Part shown: piece by piece, positions 8,432 through 15,996 of the stretch
Layout: the number at the start of each line of letters is the position of its first letter
How positions within the stretch are numbered: the stretch's first letter is position 1
NCBI GenBank assembly: GCA_964618855.1
Contig: CAZUCD010000033.1
Location: forward strand, 1 to 28,365
Reading direction: 5' to 3'
Origin: CAZUCD01 sp964618855
Lineage (GTDB): Bacteria > Sumerlaeota > Sumerlaeia > SLMS01 > JANRJK01
Length of the DNA: 28,365 nt
The notes under the pieces: generated by a model
Seen by the model: the letters and a program-made list of their open reading frames with translations, nothing else
Told to the model about the DNA's origin: nothing
Databases searched by the model: none
Translations under genes and position numbers: made by a program

Positions 8432-11400
8432 CTATCTGCGTCCGCCCACCAGGCTGTCGAACACGCGTCGGACGATCGAGGCCGGATGCCCCGGCAACTC
8501 GCGCAGGCTCCCTGCGCCCTGCGGCTCCGGCTCGTCGAGCCGCCACCTCTCCGAACCGACGAGAGCGTTCAGCTCGATCTCGAGCATCGGGCACCACGTG
8601 ACGCGCCTGCCCTCCAGCCGCGCCAGCGGCCGCGGCATCCGCACGGGACGGCTTGCGAGGCGCACCATCGTGCTGCCCGGGTAGGCGCGCAGCACCCCGT
8701 GCAGCGCATGCTGGATCTCCTCCGCGCAGTTCGCCGCGTCCAGGTGGATCGCGCGGACCCGGGCAGACCTCGCCGCAACCTCCTCCAGCGTCGAGAAGTC
8801 CTGCACGTCGATTTGCCAGGCATTGCGCCTGCCGGTGGCGACGCCGGTGGCGACGCACGCCTTGCCGGACAGTCCGGACGATGACGCACGCCGCGCCATG
8901 GCCCCGCGCAGGTGAAGCGTGACACCCGCGAACTCCGCGAGGATCGCGTCCGGGTCGTCGCTGTCGGGGCCGACGGCGTCCACAAAGCCCTCGAGCGAAA
9001 CCAGGGCACCATCGTCCCGGTGCGACAGGGACCGGCAGATGCGCGCCCGCTCGCGCAGCCGCGCCTCCCCCGCGTCGCGGGTGGGCGCGCCGAGGAGTAT
9101 GCCGCTCGTGCAGTCGCTGTCCCGCGGCACGGTGCCCGCCGCCGTGCCGCCCGGCTCCAGCTCCTCGAAGCCCTCCTGCTCGCGCAGCCACCACGCGCCG
9201 CTGTGCCCGAAGAACTCCAGGGGGTCCGCTCCGGACACGCGCTCCGCGCGCTTTGGGCGCAGGAGCGGCAGAAGCCGCTCGAGCAGCGCCGCGAGCTGGC
9301 CGCGCTCCAGGCCGAAGCTGTCCAGCGCACCGGCGCGCAGCAGCACATCCACATGGCTGTCCCGCAGGGCCTGCGGGTCGGTCCGGCTCAGCAGGTCCGC
9401 CAGGTCGTCGAACGCGAGCTCGCGCCGCCGCGTGATGATCTCGCGCACGGCGGAGGCGGGGAGGTCCCGCACGATGCACAGGCCCGGGCGTATCGCGCGC
9501 CCCTCCGCGCTCCATTCCAGCGCCGAGCAGTTGATGTCCAGCGGCTGGACGGGGATGCGCCGCACGTGGACCTCGTGCAGGAGCGCATGGAGCCTGCGCG
9601 TGTCCACGCCGGCCTGCGTGAGCGCCGCGGCGTGGAACGCCACCGGGCGGTGCGCCTTCAGCGCCGCCGCCGTGAACGCGAGGAGGATTGTCGGGAGGTC
9701 CTTTGGCGCCGCGTCCGATGGATCGGACTCGCAGGCGCGCACCAGGGAAACGACGTCGACCGGTGCGGCCATGCGGAGAAGCCGGCGCACCGCGGGGGGC
9801 TCGAACGGCGCGATGCCGGCCGTCGCGCCATCGCGGATGAACGCGAACGCGCGCTCGTCGTCCGGCGGGTACTCGGACGGGTTGAAGCCCGGCCCCTCGG
9901 ACAGGCGCACCGCCGCCGTCGCGTCCCCGATCAGGTCGAGCAGCGCAACGTTTCGCGCCGCCGCGCCTGCATACTTCAGCCCGAGCAATTCCTCCTCCGA
10001 CCACTCGCATATCCTGATCGGGATCCCCTCGCGGGTGGACTCCTCCCGCACGGGGAGGGACGCCAGGATTGGGTCCACGGTCAGGAAGTGACGCCCGGGC
10101 ACGGGAACCAGCGACCGCGGCCGCCCCTCGAGCCTTCGCGCGAGCCACATCGCCCCCTCGGCGGACGTGATGCGCGTGTCGGGATCGGGCGGGTGGGCGG
10201 GCGCGGCGCGCGTCTCCCGATCGCGCACGTCGGCCCGCGCCTTTTCCCCGGCAAGGGCGCTGCGCTGCTCCCCGGAGAGGCCCACGGTCGCGCCGACAAC
10301 TTCCAGCGCGCCGCCAAACCGCCAGCGCTGCCACCGCCCGGGACTGCAAACCTGCCCGCCAAAGAGGTCAGAGAAGGCCTCGAGCGCCGCGAGTTCCTGG
10401 TTGGCGGCGACCGAGAACTCCAGCAGCGGCATCCGCGACGCCACGTTCTCGGGGAGCGTGAACCTCAGCCCGAACGCGACCGGGTCCAGCCTCGTGATCC
10501 CAAGCAGCGACGCGACCAGCGACCCCGTGAACATGCCCGCGCCCGGGCCGCAGACGATGCCGCGCGCGTCGAACTCCTCGTGCAGGCGCGCCTGCGAGAC
10601 GAGGGCGTTCGCGAGCCCCGCGTCCACCAGGTGGCGGAACTCGTGGTTCAGACGGTCCTTGATCGCCGCGGGCAGCTCCCCGTAGCGCTCCCGCGCGCGC
10701 TCGAACGCCGTGTTCCAGATGAAGCTCTCCGCGTCGACCCCGCGCGTGAAGTTGTGGACGGGAAAACGCCGGTCGGGTTCGGGGATGACGACGGAGCAGC
10801 GCCCCGCCAGCTCGCAGGCCTCCGCGACGGCCTCGGGATGCTCGGCGAAGCGCCTGCGCACGCATGCCGTGTCCGCCGGGATGCACCGCTCGTCCGGCGG
10901 GACGATGAGGTCCCCGATCCGCTCGGGAAGCTGCGCCGCGATGCGCGGATCGCGGGGCCTTCCCCCGCGCAGCATCGGGTCGCGCTGGAAGAAGCGCCAT
11001 GCCATCTCGTCGGCGAGTTCCGCCGCGCAGATGCGCGGTACGGCGACGGCCGGGATGCCGTAGTGCGAGGAGGCGCGCGCCAGCAGCGCCACCGCCGCCG
11101 CCCCATCGCCGACTGGATCGGGGAGTTCGATGCGCACGGCGTCGGGTCCGAACGCCTCCAGGAGCGGCCGCAGGTGCGCCTCGATGCGCGGCACGTCGCG
11201 CGCCATAAGCGCCGCGGTCAGCTCCCCGCGCTCCCCGCCTGCCAGCACGACGAGTCCCCGAGCCTCGCCGCAGAGCGCGGAAAGGGAGAGCTGCGGGGGA
11301 ACGCGCGCATGCGGGGCAGCCTGCCGCGGCCCCATGCGCGCGATGTTGCAGAGCCGCACCAGCGAGCGCCACCCCGCCTGGGTTTCCGCCAGCACGCGGA

Positions 11401-11665
11401 TGCGCGTCGTCTCGGCCGTTGGGGCGGGCGCGCCGGGCAGGGTCAGGTCGAGCTCGAGCCCCAGGATCGGGCGGATTCCCGCGGTGAGCGCGGCCCGGTG
11501 GAACCGCGGCGCGCCGGCAAGCGTGCACACGTCCGTCAGCGCCAGCGCCGGCTGCCCGTGCCTCGCAACCGCACGGCAAAGGTCCTCCACCGTCGCGAAC
11601 GACTCCCCGGAGGAAAACTCGCTCCGCGCGCCAAGGTGGATGAATTCGCCCGAACTGCCGGCCAT
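8432..11665 (-). CDS. DnaE-like protein (DNA polymerase III alpha homologue), catalytically inactive
   Basis: 1077 residues, uninterrupted, in DnaE domain order. The PHP domain (1-270) reads FIHLGARSEF and ALTDVCTLAG where active PHP domains have HLHxHS and TDHxN. The palm (370-570) has GPGAGMFTGSLVASLLGIT for GPGRGSAAGSLV. At 412-419 it reads MPLLEFSV where DnaE has MPDxDxDF, so the catalytic pair becomes E416 and S418. The third Asp (E. coli LVKFDFLGLR) is A566 in GLKYAGAAAR. The fingers (RPGP, TYGxxxYQEQVM, GKK segments) are missing: residue 650 jumps to a region like the family's AYQTxxLKAHYP. The HhH region (PLDINCSALEW, LLRAGALDSFG), OB-like segment and C-terminal domain (1000-1060) remain. 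ATG 11665 has GGAG 10 bases upstream; ATG 11701 has none. It may be structural, or a decaying paralogue kept in frame. Confidence 0.85.
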   Translation of the reverse strand: MAGSSGEFIHLGARSEFSSGESFATVEDLCRAVARHGQPALALTDVCTLAGAPRFHRAALTAGIRPILGLELDLTLPGAPAPTAETTRIRVLAETQAGWRSLVRLCNIARMGPRQAAPHARVPPQLSLSALCGEARGLVVLAGGERGELTAALMARDVPRIEAHLRPLLEAFGPDAVRIELPDPVGDGAAAVALLARASSHYGIPAVAVPRICAAELADEMAWRFFQRDPMLRGGRPRDPRIAAQLPERIGDLIVPPDERCIPADTACVRRRFAEHPEAVAEACELAGRCSVVIPEPDRRFPVHNFTRGVDAESFIWNTAFERARERYGELPAAIKDRLNHEFRHLVDAGLANALVSQARLHEEFDARGIVCGPGAGMFTGSLVASLLGITRLDPVAFGLRFTLPENVASRMPLLEFSVAANQELAALEAFSDLFGGQVCSPGRWQRWRFGGALEVVGATVGLSGEQRSALAGEKARADVRDRETRAAPAHPPDPDTRITSAEGAMWLARRLEGRPRSLVPVPGRHFLTVDPILASLPVREESTREGIPIRICEWSEEELLGLKYAGAAARNVALLDLIGDATAAVRLSEGPGFNPSEYPPDDERAFAFIRDGATAGIAPFEPPAVRRLLRMAAPVDVVSLVRACESDPSDAAPKDLPTILLAFTAAALKAHRPVAFHAAALTQAGVDTRRLHALLHEVHVRRIPVQPLDINCSALEWSAEGRAIRPGLCIVRDLPASAVREIITRRRELAFDDLADLLSRTDPQALRDSHVDVLLRAGALDSFGLERGQLAALLERLLPLLRPKRAERVSGADPLEFFGHSGAWWLREQEGFEELEPGGTAAGTVPRDSDCTSGILLGAPTRDAGEARLRERARICRSLSHRDDGALVSLEGFVDAVGPDSDDPDAILAEFAGVTLHLRGAMARRASSSGLSGKACVATGVATGRRNAWQIDVQDFSTLEEVAARSARVRAIHLDAANCAEEIQHALHGVLRAYPGSTMVRLASRPVRMPRPLARLEGRRVTWCPMLEIELNALVGSERWRLDEPEPQGAGSLRELPGHPASIVRRVFDSLVGGRR

Positions 11666-11794
11666 GCAAGGGGACTCCGCGCCCAGTCTTGGCCCCGGCA
11701 TCCCGTTCAGGTTGGGACAATGTCAAGAAGCGAAGAACGCCGCGGAAGGATGGAAGGTCCGGAGAACCTGATCCACCGACACCCCACCGGAAGG

Positions 11795-12472
11795 TTACCT
11801 TCCCAGGATGCCCCCCACCGCCTTGATTCCAAAGACGACTGCAAACACGAGCAGCGCCGCACCCCCGACCAGGCACGTTCCCGCGAGGAATCGCGGCTTC
11901 AGGAATCGCCTCGCGACCGCGATCAGCCCCACCAGCGTCAGGTTCCACGCCATGCAGCCCGCGAGCACCGCCCCGGTCGTCATGAGCACCATCGCGCGGC
12001 TGGGGGCCTGTTCCCTGAAGAACATGAGTGGGACGGTCGTCCAAAACACATAGGTGACCGGGTTGGCGGCGTGTATGCCGAGTCCGTACGCGAAGCCCCG
12101 CCAGAATCGATGCGCCTCCGGGGTGGCGGCGGCCTCCCCCGCGCCGGACACCGGTTGCGCGGCGGCGTGCCACCTCGCCCGGCCGTCCCGGATCGAGTCC
12201 AGGCCCATCCAGGCGAGGAGCAGGGCGCCCACCCCGTAGCACAGCACGGCGAACCCCTTGTTCTCCACCAGCCACCCCAGACCAAACCCGCTGGCCAGTA
12301 TGCATATCGTATCCAGCGAGGTGGCCCCGAGTCCAACGGCGAGCCCCGCCACCGGGTGTGTTCCCACGCCCCGGCGGATCATCTCGAGGTTGATCGGGCC
12401 GAGGGGTACGGCGATGCTCAGGCCGAGCAGGAATCCTCCCCCCAGGAGGGAGATCGTCTCGGACGGCGTCAC
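11795..12472 (-). CDS. LysE/RhtB-family exporter
   Basis: 225 residues, nearly all hydrophobic, with about six membrane helices. The first carries the family signature as SIAVPLGPINLEMIRRG (consensus PGPxxLxxxRxG). The family exports amino acids or related small metabolites in exchange for protons. The substrate cannot be read from sequence. A soluble loop (about 98-130) separates the two three-helix halves, as usual. The start is GTG 12472; no strong Shine-Dalgarno is visible. It lies upstream of the DnaE-like gene on the same strand (129 bp between ORFs, no obvious terminator) and is divergent from the secretin-N protein. Confidence 0.85.
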   Translation of the reverse strand: MTPSETISLLGGGFLLGLSIAVPLGPINLEMIRRGVGTHPVAGLAVGLGATSLDTICILASGFGLGWLVENKGFAVLCYGVGALLLAWMGLDSIRDGRARWHAAAQPVSGAGEAAATPEAHRFWRGFAYGLGIHAANPVTYVFWTTVPLMFFREQAPSRAMVLMTTGAVLAGCMAWNLTLVGLIAVARRFLKPRFLAGTCLVGGAALLVFAVVFGIKAVGGILGR

Positions 12473-12489
12473 GCGGGGCCACCCGACCT

Positions 12490-12516
12490 GTTGCCCCCGC
12501 GGGGGCGCATGGCAAC
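12490..12516. promoter_or_regulatory. nested palindrome in divergent intergenic region
   Basis: A perfect 14-bp palindrome (GCCCCCGCGGGGGC, 12493-12506) lies inside a wider dyad GTTGCC...GGCAAC (12490-12495 and 12511-12516). It sits in the 75 bp between the divergent LysE-like gene and the secretin-N gene. Its position fits an operator, but no promoter boxes are evident, and GC-rich DNA can produce such palindromes by chance. Confidence 0.35.
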
Positions 12517-12547
12517 GCTTCCCCCAGAACCCATGAGGTCCCCGACC

Positions 12548-13417
12548 ATGAATCCCGCAAACCTAATCAAGTCGCTCATCCTTGGGATGCTCCTCGTCCT
12601 CGCGCCCGCATTCGGCACCGCCGAGCAGACCGTCACGACCGGCTCCGCGGCCACGGGTGTCACGAAGGTCGTGAAGATCACCCACCGCGACGCCACCGGC
12701 CTCAAGGACATCCTCCAGGCGCACCTCAACGCGGCCTACACGCACGACGAGCTGAGCCGCTACGCGATCACGGCGGACCCGAAGACGAACACGCTCATCT
12801 TCCGCGCCGCGAGCCCGGAGGCCATCTGGCTCAAGGACTCGATGGACCTCATCCACCAGCTCGACGTGCCACCCCCGCAGGCAACGATCAGCATCGCGCT
12901 CATCGGGCGCGCCGCGGAGTTCGGCCCCGGCGCGACGGAGCTTGAGCGCCAGACCGCCGCGCAGAACGAATGGCCCGGCGCCGTCAGCCTCGCCGCGACC
13001 CGCTTCATCGCCGGCAACGAGGCCGTGCTGACCACCCCCCTCGACGCAGGGGAGGCCGGACTGCTTTTCCTCCAGGCCCGCGTCGCCATCGTCGACCCCG
13101 ACGCACGCAAGGTCCTCTTCTCCTCCCTCGTCCTCGTCCGACCCGACCCCAATGCACCCTCCCGTTCCACGGGCAAGGTGAGCGAACGCGACCTCAGCGA
13201 TGAGGAAATGCGCATGGCCGACCAGGCCGCCGAGGAAGAGGGCTCCCCCGACGAGGGCACACTCGATGGCGAGCCCGTCCTCGCCCTCAACGAGGTCATT
13301 CTCCGCGGCGCCGAGTTGCAGTCGCTCGGCCCCTTTCCAATCTCGAGTTCCGGTGCGCAGGCGATGCTCGTCCTCAAGGCCGACTTCGGCCCCGAGACCC
13401 CGAAGGCAGCCGAGTAG
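12548..13417 (+). CDS. secreted protein with a single secretin N-domain (NolW/GspD N1-like)
   Basis: 289 residues. A signal peptide (MNPANLIKSLILGMLLVLAPAFGTAEQ) is followed at about 36-105 by one secretin N-type domain: VVKITHRDATGLKDILQAHL, then YAITADPKTNTLIFRAAS and DLIHQLDVPPPQATISI. This matches the N1/N2 repeats of GspD/PilQ-type outer-membrane secretins (polyP...D..TN.L.......i..l...LD). The beta-barrel secretin domain is absent. Residues 110-289 are unrecognised and include an acidic stretch (SDEEMRMADQAAEEEGSPDEG). It is probably periplasmic. The ATG has GAGG nine bases upstream; an in-frame ATG at 12533 overlaps that site and is less likely. Partner unknown. Confidence 0.7.
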   Translation: MNPANLIKSLILGMLLVLAPAFGTAEQTVTTGSAATGVTKVVKITHRDATGLKDILQAHLNAAYTHDELSRYAITADPKTNTLIFRAASPEAIWLKDSMDLIHQLDVPPPQATISIALIGRAAEFGPGATELERQTAAQNEWPGAVSLAATRFIAGNEAVLTTPLDAGEAGLLFLQARVAIVDPDARKVLFSSLVLVRPDPNAPSRSTGKVSERDLSDEEMRMADQAAEEEGSPDEGTLDGEPVLALNEVILRGAELQSLGPFPISSSGAQAMLVLKADFGPETPKAAE

Positions 13418-13784
13418 CAGCGCCGCCCGAACCGGGGCTCATGCAGACGGTTCTGGCGAGCCCTCCAGCCCCGCAGGCACCCCGGAGGTCCAGGCTCCAA
13501 GGGTGGCACGGGCGTCCCGCCCGTGAGGGCCGCGCTGAGACAATCCCCATGAGGTAGCCCGTCCCGGCCGTGGCCCGCTTGGCCGGGACGCGGCTCTCGG
13601 TAGTCGGCGGGCCGCCCCCGAATCTGCCCCAACGGCGCCGAGTCTTCCAGCCCGAGGTTGCCGCGAGGCGGCTGACTTGGGTGGCGAGATGCGCACCGCT
13701 TTGGGCGCCCGATTTCCCCTTGAAGCTGTTCGCGGCGCGCGTGTCGCACGGAGGCCAAGTCTCCCTGCGCCGAGGTCCCCGTCC
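13418..13784. repeat. non-coding region with palindromic repeats
   Basis: No gene is supported here. A perfect hairpin with 8-bp arms (CACGGGCG, TCC loop, CGCCCGTG) at 13507-13525 sits in the phrase GGTGGCACGGGCGTCCCG. From general knowledge, that phrase resembles a dispersed repeat seen in several GC-rich environmental genomes. A second dyad follows at 13561-13589. The Shine-Dalgarno GAGG (13772-13775) of the next gene closes the region. The sequence GAGGTCCCCG occurs before the start of both this gene and the secretin-N gene. Confidence 0.55.
13561..13589 (+). terminator. GC-rich hairpin, possible terminator
   Basis: Perfect 9-bp arms GTCCCGGCC/GGCCGGGAC with an 11-nt loop, 144 bp after the secretin-N gene. 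No T tract follows, so it may be a repeat element rather than an intrinsic terminator. Confidence 0.35.
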
Positions 13785-15203
13785 GTGCAACGGCTGCTCC
13801 CACTCCTTCTCCTGCTCCTGATCGCGGCCCCTGCGGCCTCTGCCCCGCTGGACAACGAGGTGGCGCGGATCGCATCGAAGGGCGCCGCTGGTCAGGCCCT
13901 CTGGGGCGTCTATGTGGTGGACCTGAAGTCGGGGAAGGAACTCGCCTCCTACAACGCGAACAAGCTCTTCATCCCGGCGAGCAACCGGAAGCTCGTGACG
14001 GCCGCGCTCGCGACGCGCGCGTTCCGCGCGGACGAAAAACTACAGACGACGCTGACCGCCGAATCCATCACGGGGGGCACGGCGCGCGGGGTCGTCCTCC
14101 ACGCCGCGGGCGACCCGAGCTGGACGCCTTCGCTCTCCGGGGGCCGCCCGGGGCGCGCGATCCTCAAGCGGCTCGCCAAGTCCGCCCGCGAGGCGGGCGT
14201 CAGCCGCATCGACGGCGACCTGGTCATCGACACTTCCGTGTATTCGGAGCACTCCCCCCTGCCCCCGGGCTGGCCGTGGGACGAGTTCGCGAACAGCTAC
14301 GCCTCGCGCCCATCGGCGCTCGCGGTGGACATGAACCTGGCCGGAGTTCAGATCAAGCCGGGGGGCCAGGGGGAACCGCCCCAAGTTTCGTTCATGGGTG
14401 GGGTCGAGCCCTTCCGCGTGTCGAACAACGCGGCGACGAACCGCGCGGGCAGCGCCCCGACCCTCCGCCTCTCGATGTCCCCCGGCGGCGACACCATGAT
14501 CCTGGACGGCACCATCCCTGCCGATGCGCAGCCCGCGAGCCGCTCCGTTCCGATGGGTGCCCCCGCCGAAATCGCCGCACGCATGTTCGAGCACGCCCTG
14601 CGCGACGAGGGGATCGAGTTCCCGGGCACGGTCGTCATCACCTCCTCCCGCAGGGAGCGCGGCCCGAAGGTCCTCGCGGCAGCGGAGGGCTCCCCCATCT
14701 CAGAGATGCTCACCCTCTGCATGGAGGAGTCGGACAACTACCTCGCGGAGTCGCTCTACCTGCTGTCCTCGGCGCGCCAGGCGGGGCGGGGGAGCTACAC
14801 CGCCGCGCACGACGTCGAGCGCGCCTACTGGAAGGCCCTCGGCGTCGCCCCCGGCGACGCGGAACCCGCCGACGGCAGCGGCCTTTCCCGCAAGAACCTC
14901 GTCACGCCCCGCGCGCTCGTCGCGCTGCTGCGGGAGCGCTCCACATGCGACTGGTTCGTCGATGCGCTCCCCGTTTCCGGCAGGACCGGCACGATGCGCT
15001 ACCGCCTTTCGGAGGGTGGCCTGGCTGGCAAGGTCGTAGCGAAGACGGGCACGCTCGACAGCGTCGGCTCGCTGAGCGGCTACGTCCGCGCATCCTCTGG
15101 GCGCACCATTGCCTTCAGCATCATGGCCAACCACCACACGTGCAGCAGCGCCGCCGTCCGCGCCTCGATCAACGACATCGTGGAGTTGCTGGCGAAGCAG
15201 TAG
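13785..15203 (+). CDS. dacB: D-alanyl-D-alanine carboxypeptidase/endopeptidase, PBP4 (S13) family
   Basis: 472 residues, the normal PBP4 length. A signal peptide (QRLLPLLLLLLIAAPAASA) sends it to the periplasm, where it trims or cleaves peptidoglycan stem peptides. All three penicillin-binding motifs are visible: S66-N-R-K69 in PASNRKLVTAA (acylated serine and lysine), S316-D-N318 in MEESDNYLAESL, and K420-T-G422 in VAKTGTLDSVGSLSGY. The long insert between the first two motifs is typical of S13. I chose GTG 13785 because it immediately precedes the signal peptide and has GAGG nine bases upstream. A longer in-frame reading from 13677 would put about 36 Arg-rich residues before it. It is apparently monocistronic. 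Confidence 0.92.
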   Translation: MQRLLPLLLLLLIAAPAASAPLDNEVARIASKGAAGQALWGVYVVDLKSGKELASYNANKLFIPASNRKLVTAALATRAFRADEKLQTTLTAESITGGTARGVVLHAAGDPSWTPSLSGGRPGRAILKRLAKSAREAGVSRIDGDLVIDTSVYSEHSPLPPGWPWDEFANSYASRPSALAVDMNLAGVQIKPGGQGEPPQVSFMGGVEPFRVSNNAATNRAGSAPTLRLSMSPGGDTMILDGTIPADAQPASRSVPMGAPAEIAARMFEHALRDEGIEFPGTVVITSSRRERGPKVLAAAEGSPISEMLTLCMEESDNYLAESLYLLSSARQAGRGSYTAAHDVERAYWKALGVAPGDAEPADGSGLSRKNLVTPRALVALLRERSTCDWFVDALPVSGRTGTMRYRLSEGGLAGKVVAKTGTLDSVGSLSGYVRASSGRTIAFSIMANHHTCSSAAVRASINDIVELLAKQ

Positions 15204-15268
15204 GGGCGCTTCCTGAGTCTGAGCGTGCAGGCATGGTGCGGCGCCTCATGCGCAAGCCGCCCAGCTTC

Positions 15269-15287
15269 CCGGCCTCCTCCAGGCCGG
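15269..15287 (+). terminator. short GC hairpin after the PBP4 gene
   Basis: Perfect 7-bp arms CCGGCCT/AGGCCGG with a 5-nt loop, 66 bp after the dacB stop. The following sequence lacks a run of T, so termination by this hairpin alone is uncertain. Confidence 0.35.
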
Positions 15288-15335
15288 AACTCCCTCGGTT
15301 GCGGGCACTTGCTCCCCGACCCCCCCGCCCCCGTT

Positions 15336-15365
15336 TTGAAGCTTCCGCCCCCTCTTGCGTATCAT
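15336..15365 (+). promoter_or_regulatory. candidate sigma70-type promoter of the sigma/anti-sigma operon
   Basis: A -35-like TTGAAG (15336-15341) and a -10-like TATCAT (15360-15365) are 18 bp apart. They lie in the only AT-richer stretch of this intergenic region, about 45 bp before the sigma factor start. An autoregulatory ECF promoter cannot be excluded. Confidence 0.5.
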
Positions 15366-15408
15366 ACCCCCATCGGGGCATGATTCCCTGAGGCTTGAGG
15401 ACTTGGGC

Positions 15409-15996
15409 ATGGAACCGGGCGACAACGAACTCATGCGGCGGGCGGTCGAGGGGGACATGGGCTCCTTCGATGAGCTGATGCGCCGCCATGAGCAGCCCCT
15501 CCTGCGGTTCCTTTGGGGCATGCTGAACAACGCCGAGGAGGCCAAGGACGCTGCGCAGGATGCCTTCCTCCAGGCGTGGCGGCACCGCGACCGGTTCAAC
15601 TCCTCGCTAAGCTTCAAGTCATGGCTGTACACGATCGCGCGCAACCGCGCGATCAGCATGCTGCGCCAGCGCAAGCACCGCGTCGCCGTCCGGTCCCCGT
15701 GGGGCGACGGCTCCGGCGAGGACGACGGACCCGACCCAATCGAGGAGATCCGCGACGAGGCGAAGAGCCCGCGCGAGGCGCTCGTCGCGTCGGAGAATGC
15801 CGCTTGGCTCCACCGCGCCCTCGAACGCGTCGACGAAAAGCACCGCGTCGTCCTCCAAATGAAGTACCTCGGCGGAATGAAGAGCCGCGAGATCGCCGAC
15901 CTCCTCGGACTCGAGGTGGGCACCGTCTGGTCCCGCGTGCACCATGGACTGAAAAAACTGAAGTCGCTCTCGGCGGAAATGAACTATGAGCCCTGA
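15409..15996 (+). CDS. RNA polymerase ECF-type sigma factor (sigma70 family)
   Basis: 195 residues. Region 2 (about 10-80) includes ELMRRAVEGDMGSFDELMRRHEQPLLRF, the core-binding DAAQDAFLQAWRHRDRF and the -10-recognition FKSWLYTIARNRAISMLRQ. Region 4 (about 130-190) is an HTH: ALERVDEKHRVVLQMKYLGGMKSREIADLLGLEVGTVWSRVHHGLKKLKS. An acidic linker (about 105-128, GSGEDDGPDPIEEI) joins them, and no region 3 is present. The ATG has GAGG eight bases upstream. The last 11 bases overlap the anti-sigma gene, so the two are translationally coupled and the pair almost certainly acts as a signal-response switch. Target promoters are unknown. Confidence 0.93.
   Translation: MEPGDNELMRRAVEGDMGSFDELMRRHEQPLLRFLWGMLNNAEEAKDAAQDAFLQAWRHRDRFNSSLSFKSWLYTIARNRAISMLRQRKHRVAVRSPWGDGSGEDDGPDPIEEIRDEAKSPREALVASENAAWLHRALERVDEKHRVVLQMKYLGGMKSREIADLLGLEVGTVWSRVHHGLKKLKSLSAEMNYEP

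Noticed and set aside
11250..11310. QLSLS in the DnaE-like protein as a beta-clamp-binding motif
   Set aside because: It lies in the PHP region where ordinary DnaE has a similar LSLxxL helix start, and it lacks the terminal Phe of QLSLF.
11698..11726. Consensus TTGACA on the minus strand (11726-11721) as promoter of the DnaE-like gene
   Set aside because: No -10-like hexamer is found 16-18 bp downstream.
8912..12547. Long plus-strand frame (about 1200 codons) through the DnaE-like and LysE-like genes
   Set aside because: It is the GC-rich antisense shadow of two genes with clear domain matches. Only its final 289 codons (from 12548) form a recognisable protein.
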